Part shown: in pieces, positions 45,197 to 53,447 of the stretch
Layout of the letters: every line of letters starts with the position of its first letter
Position numbering within the stretch: position 1 is the stretch's first letter
NCBI RefSeq assembly: GCF_028416595.1
Contig: NZ_JAMQKC010000005.1
Location: 124,001-188,000, forward strand
Length of the DNA stretch: 64,000 nt
From: Aquibacillus salsiterrae
Lineage (GTDB): Bacteria > Bacillota > Bacilli > Bacillales > Amphibacillaceae
Direction of reading: 5' to 3'
Notes under the pieces: generated by a model
The model's database searches: none
Told to the model about the DNA's origin: nothing
The model's input: only the letters and a program-made list of their open reading frames with translations
Translations under genes and position numbers: made by a program

Positions 45197-45888
45197 CATG
45201 CTTTTAGTTCGGCATGGACGATTAATCTGTCTGTTGCTTCTTTGATCGGGGTACAGGTTATTAAGGTCAGGACTTTTTTATCACCAATTGGGTTTAAAAC
45301 GGAAATATCTTCTGGTTTTACTATCTTTATCTTGAACACAACGTACGTGTATTCTTTGCCTTTTGTCTTAATTTTAATTTCATCGCCGACTTCCACTTCA
45401 TTTAGTCGATTAAATTGACGACCATAAGTCCAGCTACGATGTGCAGCTACTGCTGAATTACCTACCTGACCTAGGGACGCCGTACCTTTTAAATGACCTG
45501 CTCCCTTATCTAAATTTTTCAAACTAGCGCCTTCAAGAATCGGCAGCTCAACATTGATCTTGTCGATGGTTATAACACCTAGAAGGTTTTCTAACTCTGC
45601 CTCAGGTTTAGAGTTAGACTCAGACTGTTCCTCTACTTCCTGACTAGGCTCACTTTGATCTGCTTCTTCTTCATTACTTTCCTCTGCGGAAACTCTACGG
45701 TTAAATACTTCGTTGAGCTCTTTATAGCTTTTTGTTGTTTCATTTGAACTGGCGCCTTCTTGATCGATTTGTTCGAACGCTTCTAATAGTTGTTTTTCAT
45801 CGGAAACACTGGAATAATAATTATATGCTGGATAGGCCATTACAATCACACCAGCTAAAATAAAAAGAATGGCTAATTTTTTCATCAT
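45196..45888 (-). CDS. srtD: Class D sortase
   Basis: 230 residues. N-terminal membrane anchor, an acidic Glu/Ser-rich spacer (about 40-100), then the sortase barrel with His150 (SAVAAHRSW), Cys212 (TLITCTP) and Arg221 (TDRLIV). The TLITCTP form and length fit class D. It anchors LPXTG proteins to peptidoglycan. Its likely substrate is the divergent LPQTG protein that starts 315 bases away. Confidence 0.92.
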   Translation of the reverse strand: MMKKLAILFILAGVIVMAYPAYNYYSSVSDEKQLLEAFEQIDQEGASSNETTKSYKELNEVFNRRVSAEESNEEEADQSEPSQEVEEQSESNSKPEAELENLLGVITIDKINVELPILEGASLKNLDKGAGHLKGTASLGQVGNSAVAAHRSWTYGRQFNRLNEVEVGDEIKIKTKGKEYTYVVFKIKIVKPEDISVLNPIGDKKVLTLITCTPIKEATDRLIVHAELKA

Positions 45889-46095
45889 TTATCTTCCCCT
45901 CACAGCCTAATAACCAAATTTTTCAATTTATTAAGTTAATTTAATAATATATTTGTTTATTATTATTGGTAATTTCATTATAATATAGATAGATATATCA
46001 TCCTAGGTTTTTCTTACCATAAAGGGGAGGTGTAACTTACTAACTATGCAGCTTACATCAAACCACCACGACCTGACACAAATTCCATTATTCGC

Positions 46096-46196
46096 ACGAG
46101 GGAAGCATTGATGTATAACCATTAATTGGACACTTTGGTTATATGGAGCTAGTAGTGTAACCGGCCCTCTTAGATGATTTAATCTCTAAGAGGAGG
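46096..46196 (+). promoter_or_regulatory. c-di-GMP-II riboswitch with Shine-Dalgarno switch
   Basis: The class II core is present: AATTGGACACTTTGG (about 46124-46138), then GGAGCTAGTAGTGTAACCGG (46145-46164). GAGGG (46098-46102) can pair with CCCTC (46165-46169) to close the aptamer. The same CCTCTTAGA strand (46166-46174) can instead pair with TCTAAGAGG (46185-46193), burying part of the ribosome site AGGAGG. The two folds exclude each other, so c-di-GMP should free the ribosome site and turn translation on. Confidence 0.9.
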
Positions 46197-46203
46197 AAAT
46201 TGA

Positions 46204-47652
46204 TTGAAAAAGTTTTACACAAGAACGAGATTAGCGCTCGTTATTATCACATTTGTATTTGGTTTGTTTAGTAATTCAGCTGTATTCGCAGCACAAGAAA
46301 CATCAAATGACGAGGTAGGCTGTACGTTACCTAACACTCCAGACAATTTCAAAGCCTATGAATGTGGAAAAGTTGATAATGCGGTAAAGATGAAAAGTGG
46401 TCTGAAAATTGCTGGGCCGTTATCTATTGATATTACCTTTTCCCAAACAGAAAATGAAAACACTAGTTTTGACTGGAAGTTGCAATCGGAATCCTATATC
46501 ATTTATGGGATCGCGGTAAAAGGTGGAACTGGTTATGAGGAATACCGTTTTTCTAACGGTGTTACTTCAGGAAGTGGATTAACAGCCCCAAATAATAAAG
46601 GCATAAGTCACATTGTATTTTATTATGGACTGAAAGAGACTACGGACACAGAAGAACCTACTGAACCAGAACAACCTACCGAGCCGGAAGAACCTACTGA
46701 ACCAGAACAACCTACCGAGCCGGAAGAGCCTACTGAGCCAGAACAACCTACCGAGCCGGAAGAGCCTACTGAGCCAGAACAGCCTACCGAGCCGGAAGAA
46801 CCTACTGAGCCAGAACAACCTACCGAGCCGGAAGAACCTACTGAGCCAGAACAACCTACCGAGCCGGAAGAACCTACTGAGCCAGAACAACCTACCGAGC
46901 CGGAAGAACCTACTGAGCCAGAACAACCTACCGAGCCGGAAGAGCCTGCTGAACCAGAACAACCTACCGAGCCGGAAGAGCCTACTGAACCAGAACAACC
47001 TACCGAGCCGGAAGAGCCTACTGAGCCAGAACAACCTACTGAACCAAAAGTGCCTACCGAGCCGGAAGAGCCTACTGAACCAGAACAACCTACCGAGCCG
47101 GAAGAACCTACTGAACCAGAAGTGCCTATCGAGCCGGAAGAGCCTACTGAACCAGAACAACCTACCGAGCCGGAAGAACCTACTGAACCAGAAGTGCCTA
47201 CCGAGCCGGAAGAGCCTGAAGAGCCAGAAGAACCTACTACTGATCGAGAAGAGCCAGCTGAAACAGATGATGGTGAAATACTTGATGACATCGTAGAAAA
47301 CCAAACTCCTCAAGGTGCTCCTATTATTCCTAGTCAGCCAGAAACATCTGATCAAGCTGATGGAAACGATGAGGATCAAAGCACTAATCAAGAAGATGCG
47401 GAAGAATTCATTGAATTTGAAGAGGAAGAGAACGAAACACCACTTGGTGCACCGGTACCGGTTATTGACGATGAACCTAAAGTTAACGATGACGAACAAG
47501 TAATTATTGAGCCAGAAGAAACACCGTTAGCTGGTGCATTAACTGAATTACCGCAAACAGGTGACAAAAGTAATTTACCCTATTACCTATTTGGTCTATT
47601 ACTAATTACAATTGGTGTCGTTCTAAACAGAAAAACCAAAAAAGCTAAATAA
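46204..47652 (+). CDS. LPXTG cell-wall protein with long Pro-Glu-Thr stalk
   Basis: 482 residues, TTG start with AGAGGAGG. Signal peptide to about residue 31 (ends AVFAA). A ~110-residue N-terminal domain follows, with IYGIAVKGGTGYEEYRF and ISHIVFYYG and two Cys near its start. Then come about 16 repeats of 12 residues (EEPTEPEQPTEP type, about 150-345), an acidic linker, and LPQTG at 449-453 with a hydrophobic helix and basic tail. It is a wall-anchored stalk holding a small terminal domain away from the cell, probably an adhesin. Divergent sortase D and the upstream c-di-GMP-II switch support a regulated surface role. The ligand is unknown. Confidence 0.93.
   Translation: MKKFYTRTRLALVIITFVFGLFSNSAVFAAQETSNDEVGCTLPNTPDNFKAYECGKVDNAVKMKSGLKIAGPLSIDITFSQTENENTSFDWKLQSESYIIYGIAVKGGTGYEEYRFSNGVTSGSGLTAPNNKGISHIVFYYGLKETTDTEEPTEPEQPTEPEEPTEPEQPTEPEEPTEPEQPTEPEEPTEPEQPTEPEEPTEPEQPTEPEEPTEPEQPTEPEEPTEPEQPTEPEEPTEPEQPTEPEEPAEPEQPTEPEEPTEPEQPTEPEEPTEPEQPTEPKVPTEPEEPTEPEQPTEPEEPTEPEVPIEPEEPTEPEQPTEPEEPTEPEVPTEPEEPEEPEEPTTDREEPAETDDGEILDDIVENQTPQGAPIIPSQPETSDQADGNDEDQSTNQEDAEEFIEFEEEENETPLGAPVPVIDDEPKVNDDEQVIIEPEETPLAGALTELPQTGDKSNLPYYLFGLLLITIGVVLNRKTKKAK
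46652..47234 (+). repeat. 36-bp in-frame minisatellite in the stalk gene
   Basis: About 16 copies of a 36-base unit coding EPTEPEQPTEPE, with only synonymous or P/V, T/A, T/I, E/K changes. Copy number is likely to vary by slippage or recombination, which would alter stalk length. The long reading frames on the opposite strand here are products of the repeat. Confidence 0.93.
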
Positions 47653-47654
47653 GA

Positions 47655-47697
47655 AAAGCTCAAGGCGGTCTTTGCGACAAAAGGGATTGACTCTAGG
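47655..47697. repeat. Dispersed repeat, internal remnant
   Basis: AAAAGCTCAAGGCGGTCTTTGCGACAAAAGGGATTGA is the centre of the repeat with most of its 5' arm deleted. Confidence 0.6.
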
Positions 47698-47700
47698 TAA

Positions 47701-47729
47701 AAGAGGATGATTAACTCATCCTCTTTTTC
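47701..47729 (+). terminator. Terminator of LPXTG gene
   Basis: AAGAGGATGA pairs with TCATCCTCTT around a 5-base loop, followed by TTTCT. Confidence 0.88.
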
Positions 47730-47835
47730 TATGTTTCCAACAAAAATTTTTGATTTATTTTACGACTAAACTATTGCCTAATTTTAAATATAATGGTAAT
47801 ATTTACTCATCAAGTTAATAAACTAGTACTTAGGT

Positions 47836-47935
47836 AACTTTTTACCGATAACGGCAAACCTATTGAAAGATAGGGACGCAAAGTCATAGGGCCTTCTCAC
47901 TAATGAATGGCAGCCTGACCACCGAAGAAAGAGTT
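47836..47935 (+). promoter_or_regulatory. c-di-GMP-I (GEMM-I) riboswitch, first of tandem pair
   Basis: Elements in order: GATAACGGCAAACC, TTGAAAGATAGGGACGCAAAG, then GGCAGCCTGACCACCGAAG. The outer stem AACTTTTT / AAAGAGTT closes the aptamer and runs into a T-tract (GAGTTTTTTT), so the closed form may act as a terminator. The second aptamer begins about 60 bases further on. Confidence 0.95.
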
Positions 47936-47994
47936 TTTTTGTATCTTCTTTTAGATGTCGAAATATTCAAAAAAATAATAACCGGAAGTCATCC

Positions 47995-48096
47995 AACTTC
48001 CAAACGATAACGGCAAACCTATTGAAAGATAGGGACGCAAAGCTAAAGGGCCTTCTCGATCCATGAAAGGCAGCCTGGCTACCGAAAGGGGAGTTT
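47995..48096 (+). promoter_or_regulatory. c-di-GMP-I (GEMM-I) riboswitch, second of tandem pair
   Basis: Almost the same core as the first copy: CGATAACGGCAAACC, GATAGGGACGCAAAGC, GGCAGCCTGGCTACCGAAAG. The outer stem AACTTCC (47995-48001) pairs with GGGGAGTT (48088-48095). That strand contains the only ribosome site (GGGGAG) of the gene starting at 48101, so a ligand-stabilised stem should block translation. Confidence 0.95.
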
Positions 48097-48100
48097 TTGT

Positions 48101-48895
48101 ATGTTCAAATTTGTTAAACGTTTCATTCCAGCTGTATTAGCAACATCACTAGTCTTTGGCAGTTTTTCGACTGTACAAGCCCAAGCAACAACAACTACCG
48201 ATACCCAACTAACAAAAGGGGTCTATACAGTCAGCAGTGAGGTTGCAAATAAAAGTGATAAACTACTAGTCGAAAAAGATGGTGTACGATACATTTATAA
48301 TCTTACAGGAAAGACAAATGTACCTTTGCAATTAGGCAATGGTAATTATTCCGTCAAAGTTTTAGAGAAAATCGATGGCAATAGATACAAAGTCGTTTCC
48401 AAGAAAACACTTGCTGTTAAACTTGAAAATGCTCAAGCACCTTTTCTAAATTCGGTTCAGAATGTTAACTGGAACGATCAAATGGAGCCAATTGTTTTAG
48501 CCAAAAAGCTTACAAAAGGTTTAAAAACAGACAAACAAAAAGTAACAGCTATCTATAATTACATCGTAAACAACGTTAAATATGATTATGAAAAAGCAAA
48601 AACGATTAAAGCAGGATATATCCCTAACATCAGTGATACATACAAAACAAACAAAGCAATATGCTATGACTATGCTAGTATGTTTGCAGCGATGGCCCGC
48701 AGCTTAGGAATTCCAACTAAATTGATTGCAGGTGAAAGCAAACTTGTTACTGTCTACCATGCCTGGAACGAGGTTTACTTAGATGGTGAATGGAAAATAA
48801 TCGATACTACCGTCGATTCCGTCTACAAAGATGCAAAAGTTAAAACAACAATGTTCAAAAACAAAGAAGACTACACACCACAAAAAGTTTATTAA
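48101..48895 (+). CDS. Secreted transglutaminase-like protein
   Basis: 264 residues. Signal peptide to about residue 27 (STVQAQA). The C-terminal transglutaminase-like domain (about 130-264) has the triad Cys188 (KAICYDYAS), His220 (VYHAWNEVY) and Asp235 (WKIIDTT). Residues 35-110 form an all-beta region without a named family. Such domains act as proteases, crosslinkers or amidases on surface proteins or peptidoglycan. It is released or loosely bound, since no anchor is visible. Tandem c-di-GMP-I riboswitches precede it, the second holding its ribosome site. Confidence 0.93.
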   Translation: MFKFVKRFIPAVLATSLVFGSFSTVQAQATTTTDTQLTKGVYTVSSEVANKSDKLLVEKDGVRYIYNLTGKTNVPLQLGNGNYSVKVLEKIDGNRYKVVSKKTLAVKLENAQAPFLNSVQNVNWNDQMEPIVLAKKLTKGLKTDKQKVTAIYNYIVNNVKYDYEKAKTIKAGYIPNISDTYKTNKAICYDYASMFAAMARSLGIPTKLIAGESKLVTVYHAWNEVYLDGEWKIIDTTVDSVYKDAKVKTTMFKNKEDYTPQKVY

Positions 48896-48926
48896 ATAAA
48901 AAAAAGCACGAAACTCGGATAAACCA

Positions 48927-48955
48927 AGACCCCTTACTGACAAGGGGTCTTTCTT
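48927..48955 (+). terminator. Terminator of transglutaminase-like gene
   Basis: AAGACCCCTT pairs with AAGGGGTCTT around a 6-base loop, followed by TCTT. Confidence 0.85.
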
Positions 48956-48973
48956 ATAAGATAAGAAAGTAAG

Positions 48974-49020
48974 AAAACAAGGCAACCAGCCCTTATTCGC
49001 GGAGGTTGCCTTGTTTTTTT
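48974..49020. terminator. Second terminator, convergent with fdh gene
   Basis: AAACAAGGCAACC pairs with GGTTGCCTTGTTTTTTT; on the minus strand the stem is followed by TTTTCTTAC, so it can serve the fdh transcript too. Confidence 0.85.
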
Positions 49021-49033
49021 CTTTCATCTGATA

Positions 49034-51388
49034 TTAAACTTCCATCTCTAAATCCTTGACACGTTTCTCTAAATAACTAACATCCTTCTTCGCATTAAAT
49101 TGTTCTGCTTTCTCTACCTTAGCTGCCACATTGTATTGCGGAATTCCAGATGGTCCGTCGTAGATCCCTTTTGGAATTAAGAAGTTACCTTCAGGGAAGA
49201 ACATACCAATATTACCTTGCGCGATTTCTGCGATATGCGCTTTCCCTTGGAACGTGCCATGTTGATTATAGACAACAATTGGTTCGCCGTTTTCGACATT
49301 TAATAATTTCGCATCCTCTTCATTTAACAACACTTCATCACGCTCCGCATTATTAAACGGATCTGTATCTTTATAAACCATGGAGTTAAATTGCTTGCCT
49401 CGACGAGTCGTAATATAGAAGCTTCCTTTTGGTTTATCTAAATCAGGAATCCCAACTGGAATCAGGTTCCCGCGGCCATCAGGAGTAGGGCACACGCCAC
49501 CTTCACACAACCAAGCGCCTCCCCATTGGAAGACATCTCCTTCTTTCTTCAAATGCTGAATGCCATCATAATTGCGGTTAGCCAAAGCAATCTCATCACG
49601 AATCGCTTGCCCGTCCTTGAAATCAACTAGGTGTGCTGTTTCTGGTTTGACACGCTTTGCAAGGTCAATATAGATTTTCCACTCTGCTCGTGCTTCTTCT
49701 ATTGTATTTTTGTTCCCTTCAATTTGTGGGGAAAAATACACCATTCGCTCCGTCGATGTAGATGTTCCGCCACCTTCTTGCTCATATCTTGTTTTAGCCG
49801 GAAGAACGATTACCGCTTCCTTTGCATCCACTAACGTCGATGTATTAAAAATAATATCCTGATGCACACGAATGTCGAGCGATGCTAATGCTTCTTCGAC
49901 AAAGTCCGGGTTCGGCATCGTCTCAAGGAAATTACCACCACTCATATAATAGAGTTTTAGCTTTCGCTCATTGTCTTCTGGCAGGACAGCATTTTCTAAA
50001 GAAACACCAACAATGTCCCCTTGCCACTTCGGTAGTTCAAAATCCCAAAGTTTTTCAATTCGCTTGACATTATCCTCTTCCCAGCCACCACCAGGCAAGA
50101 CAAATGGATCACAACCCATTTCCCCAGTGCCTTGAACACTTGAGTGACCACGGAATGGCATTAAGCCAGCATACTTTCTTCCTAAGTGTCCACGCAATAA
50201 TGCTAGGTTTGCTACTTGTGAAATATTATCGGTTGCAAATGAGTGCATCGTTAAACCGAGTGCCCATGCATAAACAGCGTTTTTACTAGTGGCTAACAAC
50301 TCCGACAACTCGATAATTCTGTCTTTTGGCACACCAGAAGAATGAACAATTTCATCCCAAGATTGTTCGTCGACCTTAGCCTTCAATTCTTCGTAACCAT
50401 TCACATGCGCGTTAACAAATTCATGGTTAATAGCAGAACCCCGCTGTTTTTCCTCCATCTCGAACCAGTACTTCATGATTCCGTGCATAAACGCGATGTC
50501 GCCACCAATGTTTACTTGGTAAAAATCATCTGCGACTTTTGTGCCGAATAATGCCGATTCTGCATTTGACGGAATCCAATATTTATCCATTGCCGGTTCT
50601 TTATATGGATTAACAACAATGATTTTCGTTCCTTTTTTCTTTGCAGCTAACATATATTTTGTAGAAACTGGTGAACTGTTTGACGCAACAGAACCCCAGA
50701 ATAACAATACATCTGTACCTATCCAGTCTTGATAATTACAGCTACTAGCGCCAATCCCAACGGAACGCTTTAAAGCCGTTTTAGACGGTGAGTGACAAAT
50801 TCGTGACGCGTTATCAATGTTATTTGTTCCTAAGAAACGACTGACTTTTCCTGCAACATAATAGGACTCATTCGTAATTCCACGCGATGTTAAATAAAAA
50901 CCATATTGTCTCGGTTTAAGTGTCTTCATTTTAGCTGCAATCATATCCATCGCTTCATCCCAGCTAATTCGCGAAAATTTCTTTTCACCCTTACGACGGA
51001 TTAATGGATATGGGATTCGACCAAGCTGACGTAGCTCTTTACTGCTATATTTTTTCAGCTCATCAATATCAGCGTGGACAATTGACTCATCCATTGCCGG
51101 CATCGTACTTAAGCGGAGAACATTTAGCCGTGTTGTACAAACGTGTGGCCCTTTCAGCGTCTGATCCTGTAGCCCGGAAACCCCTAGTGCACAACCGTCA
51201 CAAACACCTTTCGTTAAAATGTTTTTCGCATAGTTTAAGTTGTCTTTATTTTCCCAGACGATTTTCATTGTATCTCTAATGTGATGTGGTTTAACCTTAC
51301 CTAAACCAAACGGCACCGGACTCACCCAATGCTCCGGTGCAGGCATCTTTGACATTTTAATTGGCCCCTGATGTTTCGTTTCGCCCAT
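49034..51388 (-). CDS. Molybdopterin oxidoreductase, FdhF/YdeP family (formate dehydrogenase-like)
   Basis: 784 residues. The opening CDGCALGVSG is the family-specific cysteine motif of YdeP-type proteins, and molybdopterin-binding stretches such as RICHSPSKTALKRS (with the active-site region Cys) and GRHLGRKYAG-type glycines follow. The C-terminal molydop-binding domain is complete (FNSMVYKDTDPFNN). It probably oxidises formate or acts in acid/oxidative stress as YdeP does. Neighbours encoding an oxalate/formate-type transporter and FdhD favour formate. Cytoplasmic, no twin-arginine leader. Confidence 0.88.
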   Translation of the reverse strand: MGETKHQGPIKMSKMPAPEHWVSPVPFGLGKVKPHHIRDTMKIVWENKDNLNYAKNILTKGVCDGCALGVSGLQDQTLKGPHVCTTRLNVLRLSTMPAMDESIVHADIDELKKYSSKELRQLGRIPYPLIRRKGEKKFSRISWDEAMDMIAAKMKTLKPRQYGFYLTSRGITNESYYVAGKVSRFLGTNNIDNASRICHSPSKTALKRSVGIGASSCNYQDWIGTDVLLFWGSVASNSSPVSTKYMLAAKKKGTKIIVVNPYKEPAMDKYWIPSNAESALFGTKVADDFYQVNIGGDIAFMHGIMKYWFEMEEKQRGSAINHEFVNAHVNGYEELKAKVDEQSWDEIVHSSGVPKDRIIELSELLATSKNAVYAWALGLTMHSFATDNISQVANLALLRGHLGRKYAGLMPFRGHSSVQGTGEMGCDPFVLPGGGWEEDNVKRIEKLWDFELPKWQGDIVGVSLENAVLPEDNERKLKLYYMSGGNFLETMPNPDFVEEALASLDIRVHQDIIFNTSTLVDAKEAVIVLPAKTRYEQEGGGTSTSTERMVYFSPQIEGNKNTIEEARAEWKIYIDLAKRVKPETAHLVDFKDGQAIRDEIALANRNYDGIQHLKKEGDVFQWGGAWLCEGGVCPTPDGRGNLIPVGIPDLDKPKGSFYITTRRGKQFNSMVYKDTDPFNNAERDEVLLNEEDAKLLNVENGEPIVVYNQHGTFQGKAHIAEIAQGNIGMFFPEGNFLIPKGIYDGPSGIPQYNVAAKVEKAEQFNAKKDVSYLEKRVKDLEMEV

Positions 51389-51476
51389 AACAACTCACTC
51401 CCTATAACTATTCTATTTATCATGTCACCTAAAATGATTAGGTTATTTGAAAAGTTAATTAGCCTAACAACAATAA

Positions 51477-51556
51477 AACCACCGAGAAAGCATCCCCTTT
51501 TAGAAGGAGATACTTTAAACGGTGGTTGAGTCTACGGCAGGATCGCTACCTAGTAC
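51477..51556 (-). promoter_or_regulatory. Leader hairpin plus terminator before fdh gene
   Basis: On the minus strand a hairpin CTAGGTAGCGATCCTGCCGTAG (51553-51532) is followed by a long terminator-like stem (51527-51477; AACCACCG with CGGTGGTT) and TTTTATTG. The first hairpin has stem GGTAG/CTGCC and loop CGATC. Two similar hairpins precede the terminator upstream of the MFS gene at 53448-53607. It looks like an attenuation leader of unknown class. Confidence 0.6.
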
Positions 51557-51564
51557 CTAACCTA

Positions 51565-51924
51565 TTATCTACAAAACTTATCTTCAATATTTTCATCAAA
51601 AACAAAGATTGACATTCCAAAATCCCGGTCAATATCAATATCCACAAATAATTCGACATAATTGCATCCTAAAAATGCTTCCATCTCGACCGGACGGTTT
51701 TTCCGGTACATCTCTTTAACCATCTCTGTTCGTGCTGACCTAAGAACTTGCTTCCCTTCATCTGCACTTGCAATGAATTTCTCTACTGGAGATAAATTGC
51801 CCTCCATTTCACAAATCGCCCAGTTCTTACAGAAGGTTGTTATAATTTTACTAGGACCTTTCCCCATATGCTTCTTCCTGAAACTGCGTACAAGATTACT
51901 AAACTCGGCTTCATACTTATTCAC
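51565..51924 (-). CDS. DUF2294 protein
   Basis: 119 residues. Motifs KYEAEFSNLVRSFRKKHMGKGP and VEKFIASADEGKQVLRSART match DUF2294, a family of small proteins often found beside formate dehydrogenase and Na+-linked genes. It lies 71 bases after the MFS gene and before the fdh leader, so is probably cotranscribed with the MFS gene. No function is established. Confidence 0.85.
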   Translation of the reverse strand: MNKYEAEFSNLVRSFRKKHMGKGPSKIITTFCKNWAICEMEGNLSPVEKFIASADEGKQVLRSARTEMVKEMYRKNRPVEMEAFLGCNYVELFVDIDIDRDFGMSIFVFDENIEDKFCR

Positions 51925-51995
51925 TATAGTCCTCCTGCTTCTAAACAGTTATAGTTACTTATACCTTATCACAAAACTGTTATCAACAGGGAAAT

Positions 51996-53264
51996 TTAAC
52001 CTGCAATTGTGTGATTAGGTGCACTCGCTTTCGCTTTGGATAGACGTTTAATATCCCATCGAATAACAATGGAAACGGCCAATGCAACAACAAACAGTAC
52101 GGAGAAGAACGTTAAGCTTGCACCGTAACTTCCTGTTGTATCCTTCATCCATGCAGCAAACATCGGACCTACCAAACCAGCTGCTGCCCATGCGGTTAAA
52201 ATGTAGCCATGAATTGCACCGAGTTGTTTTGTTCCAAACAGGTCACCAATGTACGCAGGGATTGATGCAAACCCTCCACCATAACAAGTGTATACAATCG
52301 CTAAAAAGATTTGGAACAAGATAACAGAAGAAGTATTAGGTAAAACTGCGAATAAGGCTATCTGTAGGACAAAGAACGTTGTGTACGTGTTGGTCCGACC
52401 AATATAGTCCGAAATCGACGCCCAGCCAATTCTTCCTAATCCGTTAAAAATACCTAAAACCCCAACAAGTGCCGCTGCTTCTGTTGTAGATAAACCAACA
52501 CTTTCTACCGCCAGTGGTTTAGCTGCAGATAGGATTGCAATCCCACATGTAACGTTAATAAACAGCATTAGCCACAAATAATAGAATCGAGGTGTTTTCA
52601 CAGCTTCATTCGCGGTAAGCTGTGCCAAGTCTTGCTTCACAGTTGTTTTGCCTGAATCGATTTTTTGTTTAAATCCTTCCGGCATCCAGCCTTCTGCAGG
52701 CTTTTCTAAGTATAGAGATGATGCTGCCATAATAATAAAATACGAAAGTCCTAGAATGTAAAATGTGTTAGCTGTTCCAACTGATTTAATTAACGCATCC
52801 ATAATCGGGCTACTAATCGCTGCCGCAAATCCGAAGCCCATAATTGCAAGTCCCGTTGCGAGCCCGCGACGATCTGGAAACCATTTTACTAGTGTTGAAA
52901 CTGGTGCAATATACCCGACACCTAACCCTATTCCACCAAGCACTCCATAAAAAATATATAAGAGCGGTAACGAACTCATGTTAACAGCAAAACCAGATCC
53001 GAATATGCCGATACCGAAAAATGCCGCAGCGAGTAAGCCTGCTTTTTTCGGGCCATATTTTTCAACAAAATGGCCAAGAAATGCTGCTGATAACCCTAGA
53101 AATAATATCGCCAAGCTAAAGGTGAATTGCACTTGGCTTGCTGACCAGCCAAATTGGTTAATCAGCGGATCTGTAAAGTTACTCCAAGCGTAGACAGATC
53201 CAATCGAGATGTGGATACCGACAGCTGATAAGGCAATCAGCCATCTGTTCTTCGTTTTTTCCAT
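51996..53264 (-). CDS. MFS transporter, oxalate/formate antiporter (OFA) family
   Basis: 422 residues, 12 membrane segments. The start KNRWLIALSAVGIHISIGSV and the YAWSNFTDPL block are the OFA signature. OFA proteins exchange small carboxylates such as oxalate, formate, lactate or pyruvate. Placement beside DUF2294, the FdhF-type enzyme and fdhD suggests formate import or export. GGGGTTAT upstream is a modest ribosome site. Confidence 0.88.
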   Translation of the reverse strand: MEKTKNRWLIALSAVGIHISIGSVYAWSNFTDPLINQFGWSASQVQFTFSLAILFLGLSAAFLGHFVEKYGPKKAGLLAAAFFGIGIFGSGFAVNMSSLPLLYIFYGVLGGIGLGVGYIAPVSTLVKWFPDRRGLATGLAIMGFGFAAAISSPIMDALIKSVGTANTFYILGLSYFIIMAASSLYLEKPAEGWMPEGFKQKIDSGKTTVKQDLAQLTANEAVKTPRFYYLWLMLFINVTCGIAILSAAKPLAVESVGLSTTEAAALVGVLGIFNGLGRIGWASISDYIGRTNTYTTFFVLQIALFAVLPNTSSVILFQIFLAIVYTCYGGGFASIPAYIGDLFGTKQLGAIHGYILTAWAAAGLVGPMFAAWMKDTTGSYGASLTFFSVLFVVALAVSIVIRWDIKRLSKAKASAPNHTIAG

Positions 53265-53293
53265 CCGATAACCCCTTTTCTATTATTTTTTTT

Positions 53294-53425
53294 AGAGAAA
53301 AGCGCAGGGCGCCTTGCTAGACTAAGGCAGGCATAAGACAAACCCTGACGTGGCGGTCTTTGCCACAGAAGGGATTGTCTTATGACCCCGAGGGGCTAGG
53401 CGCCCGGAGCTAGACAGCTCTTGGA
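53294..53425. repeat. Dispersed repeat, full copy
   Basis: Runs from GAGAAAAGCGCAGGGCGCC to GGCGCCCGGAGCTAGACAGCTC with the TGGCGGTCTTTGCCA centre. Its core is closest to the third unit at 9795-9910. Confidence 0.9.
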
Positions 53426-53447
53426 TTTTTTTATACTTTTTTATTTC

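Noticed and set aside
46579-47499. Long minus-strand frames (about 306 and 222 codons) over the stalk gene
   Set aside because: They are shadows of the 36-bp repeat: highly repetitive Ser/Gly or Leu/Phe/Arg strings with no ribosome site, opposite a clear LPXTG gene.
47836-48096. Glycine-type tandem riboswitch
   Set aside because: The tandem layout suggested glycine, but both cores carry GACGCAAAG and GGCAGCC-ACCGAA, which are GEMM-I elements.
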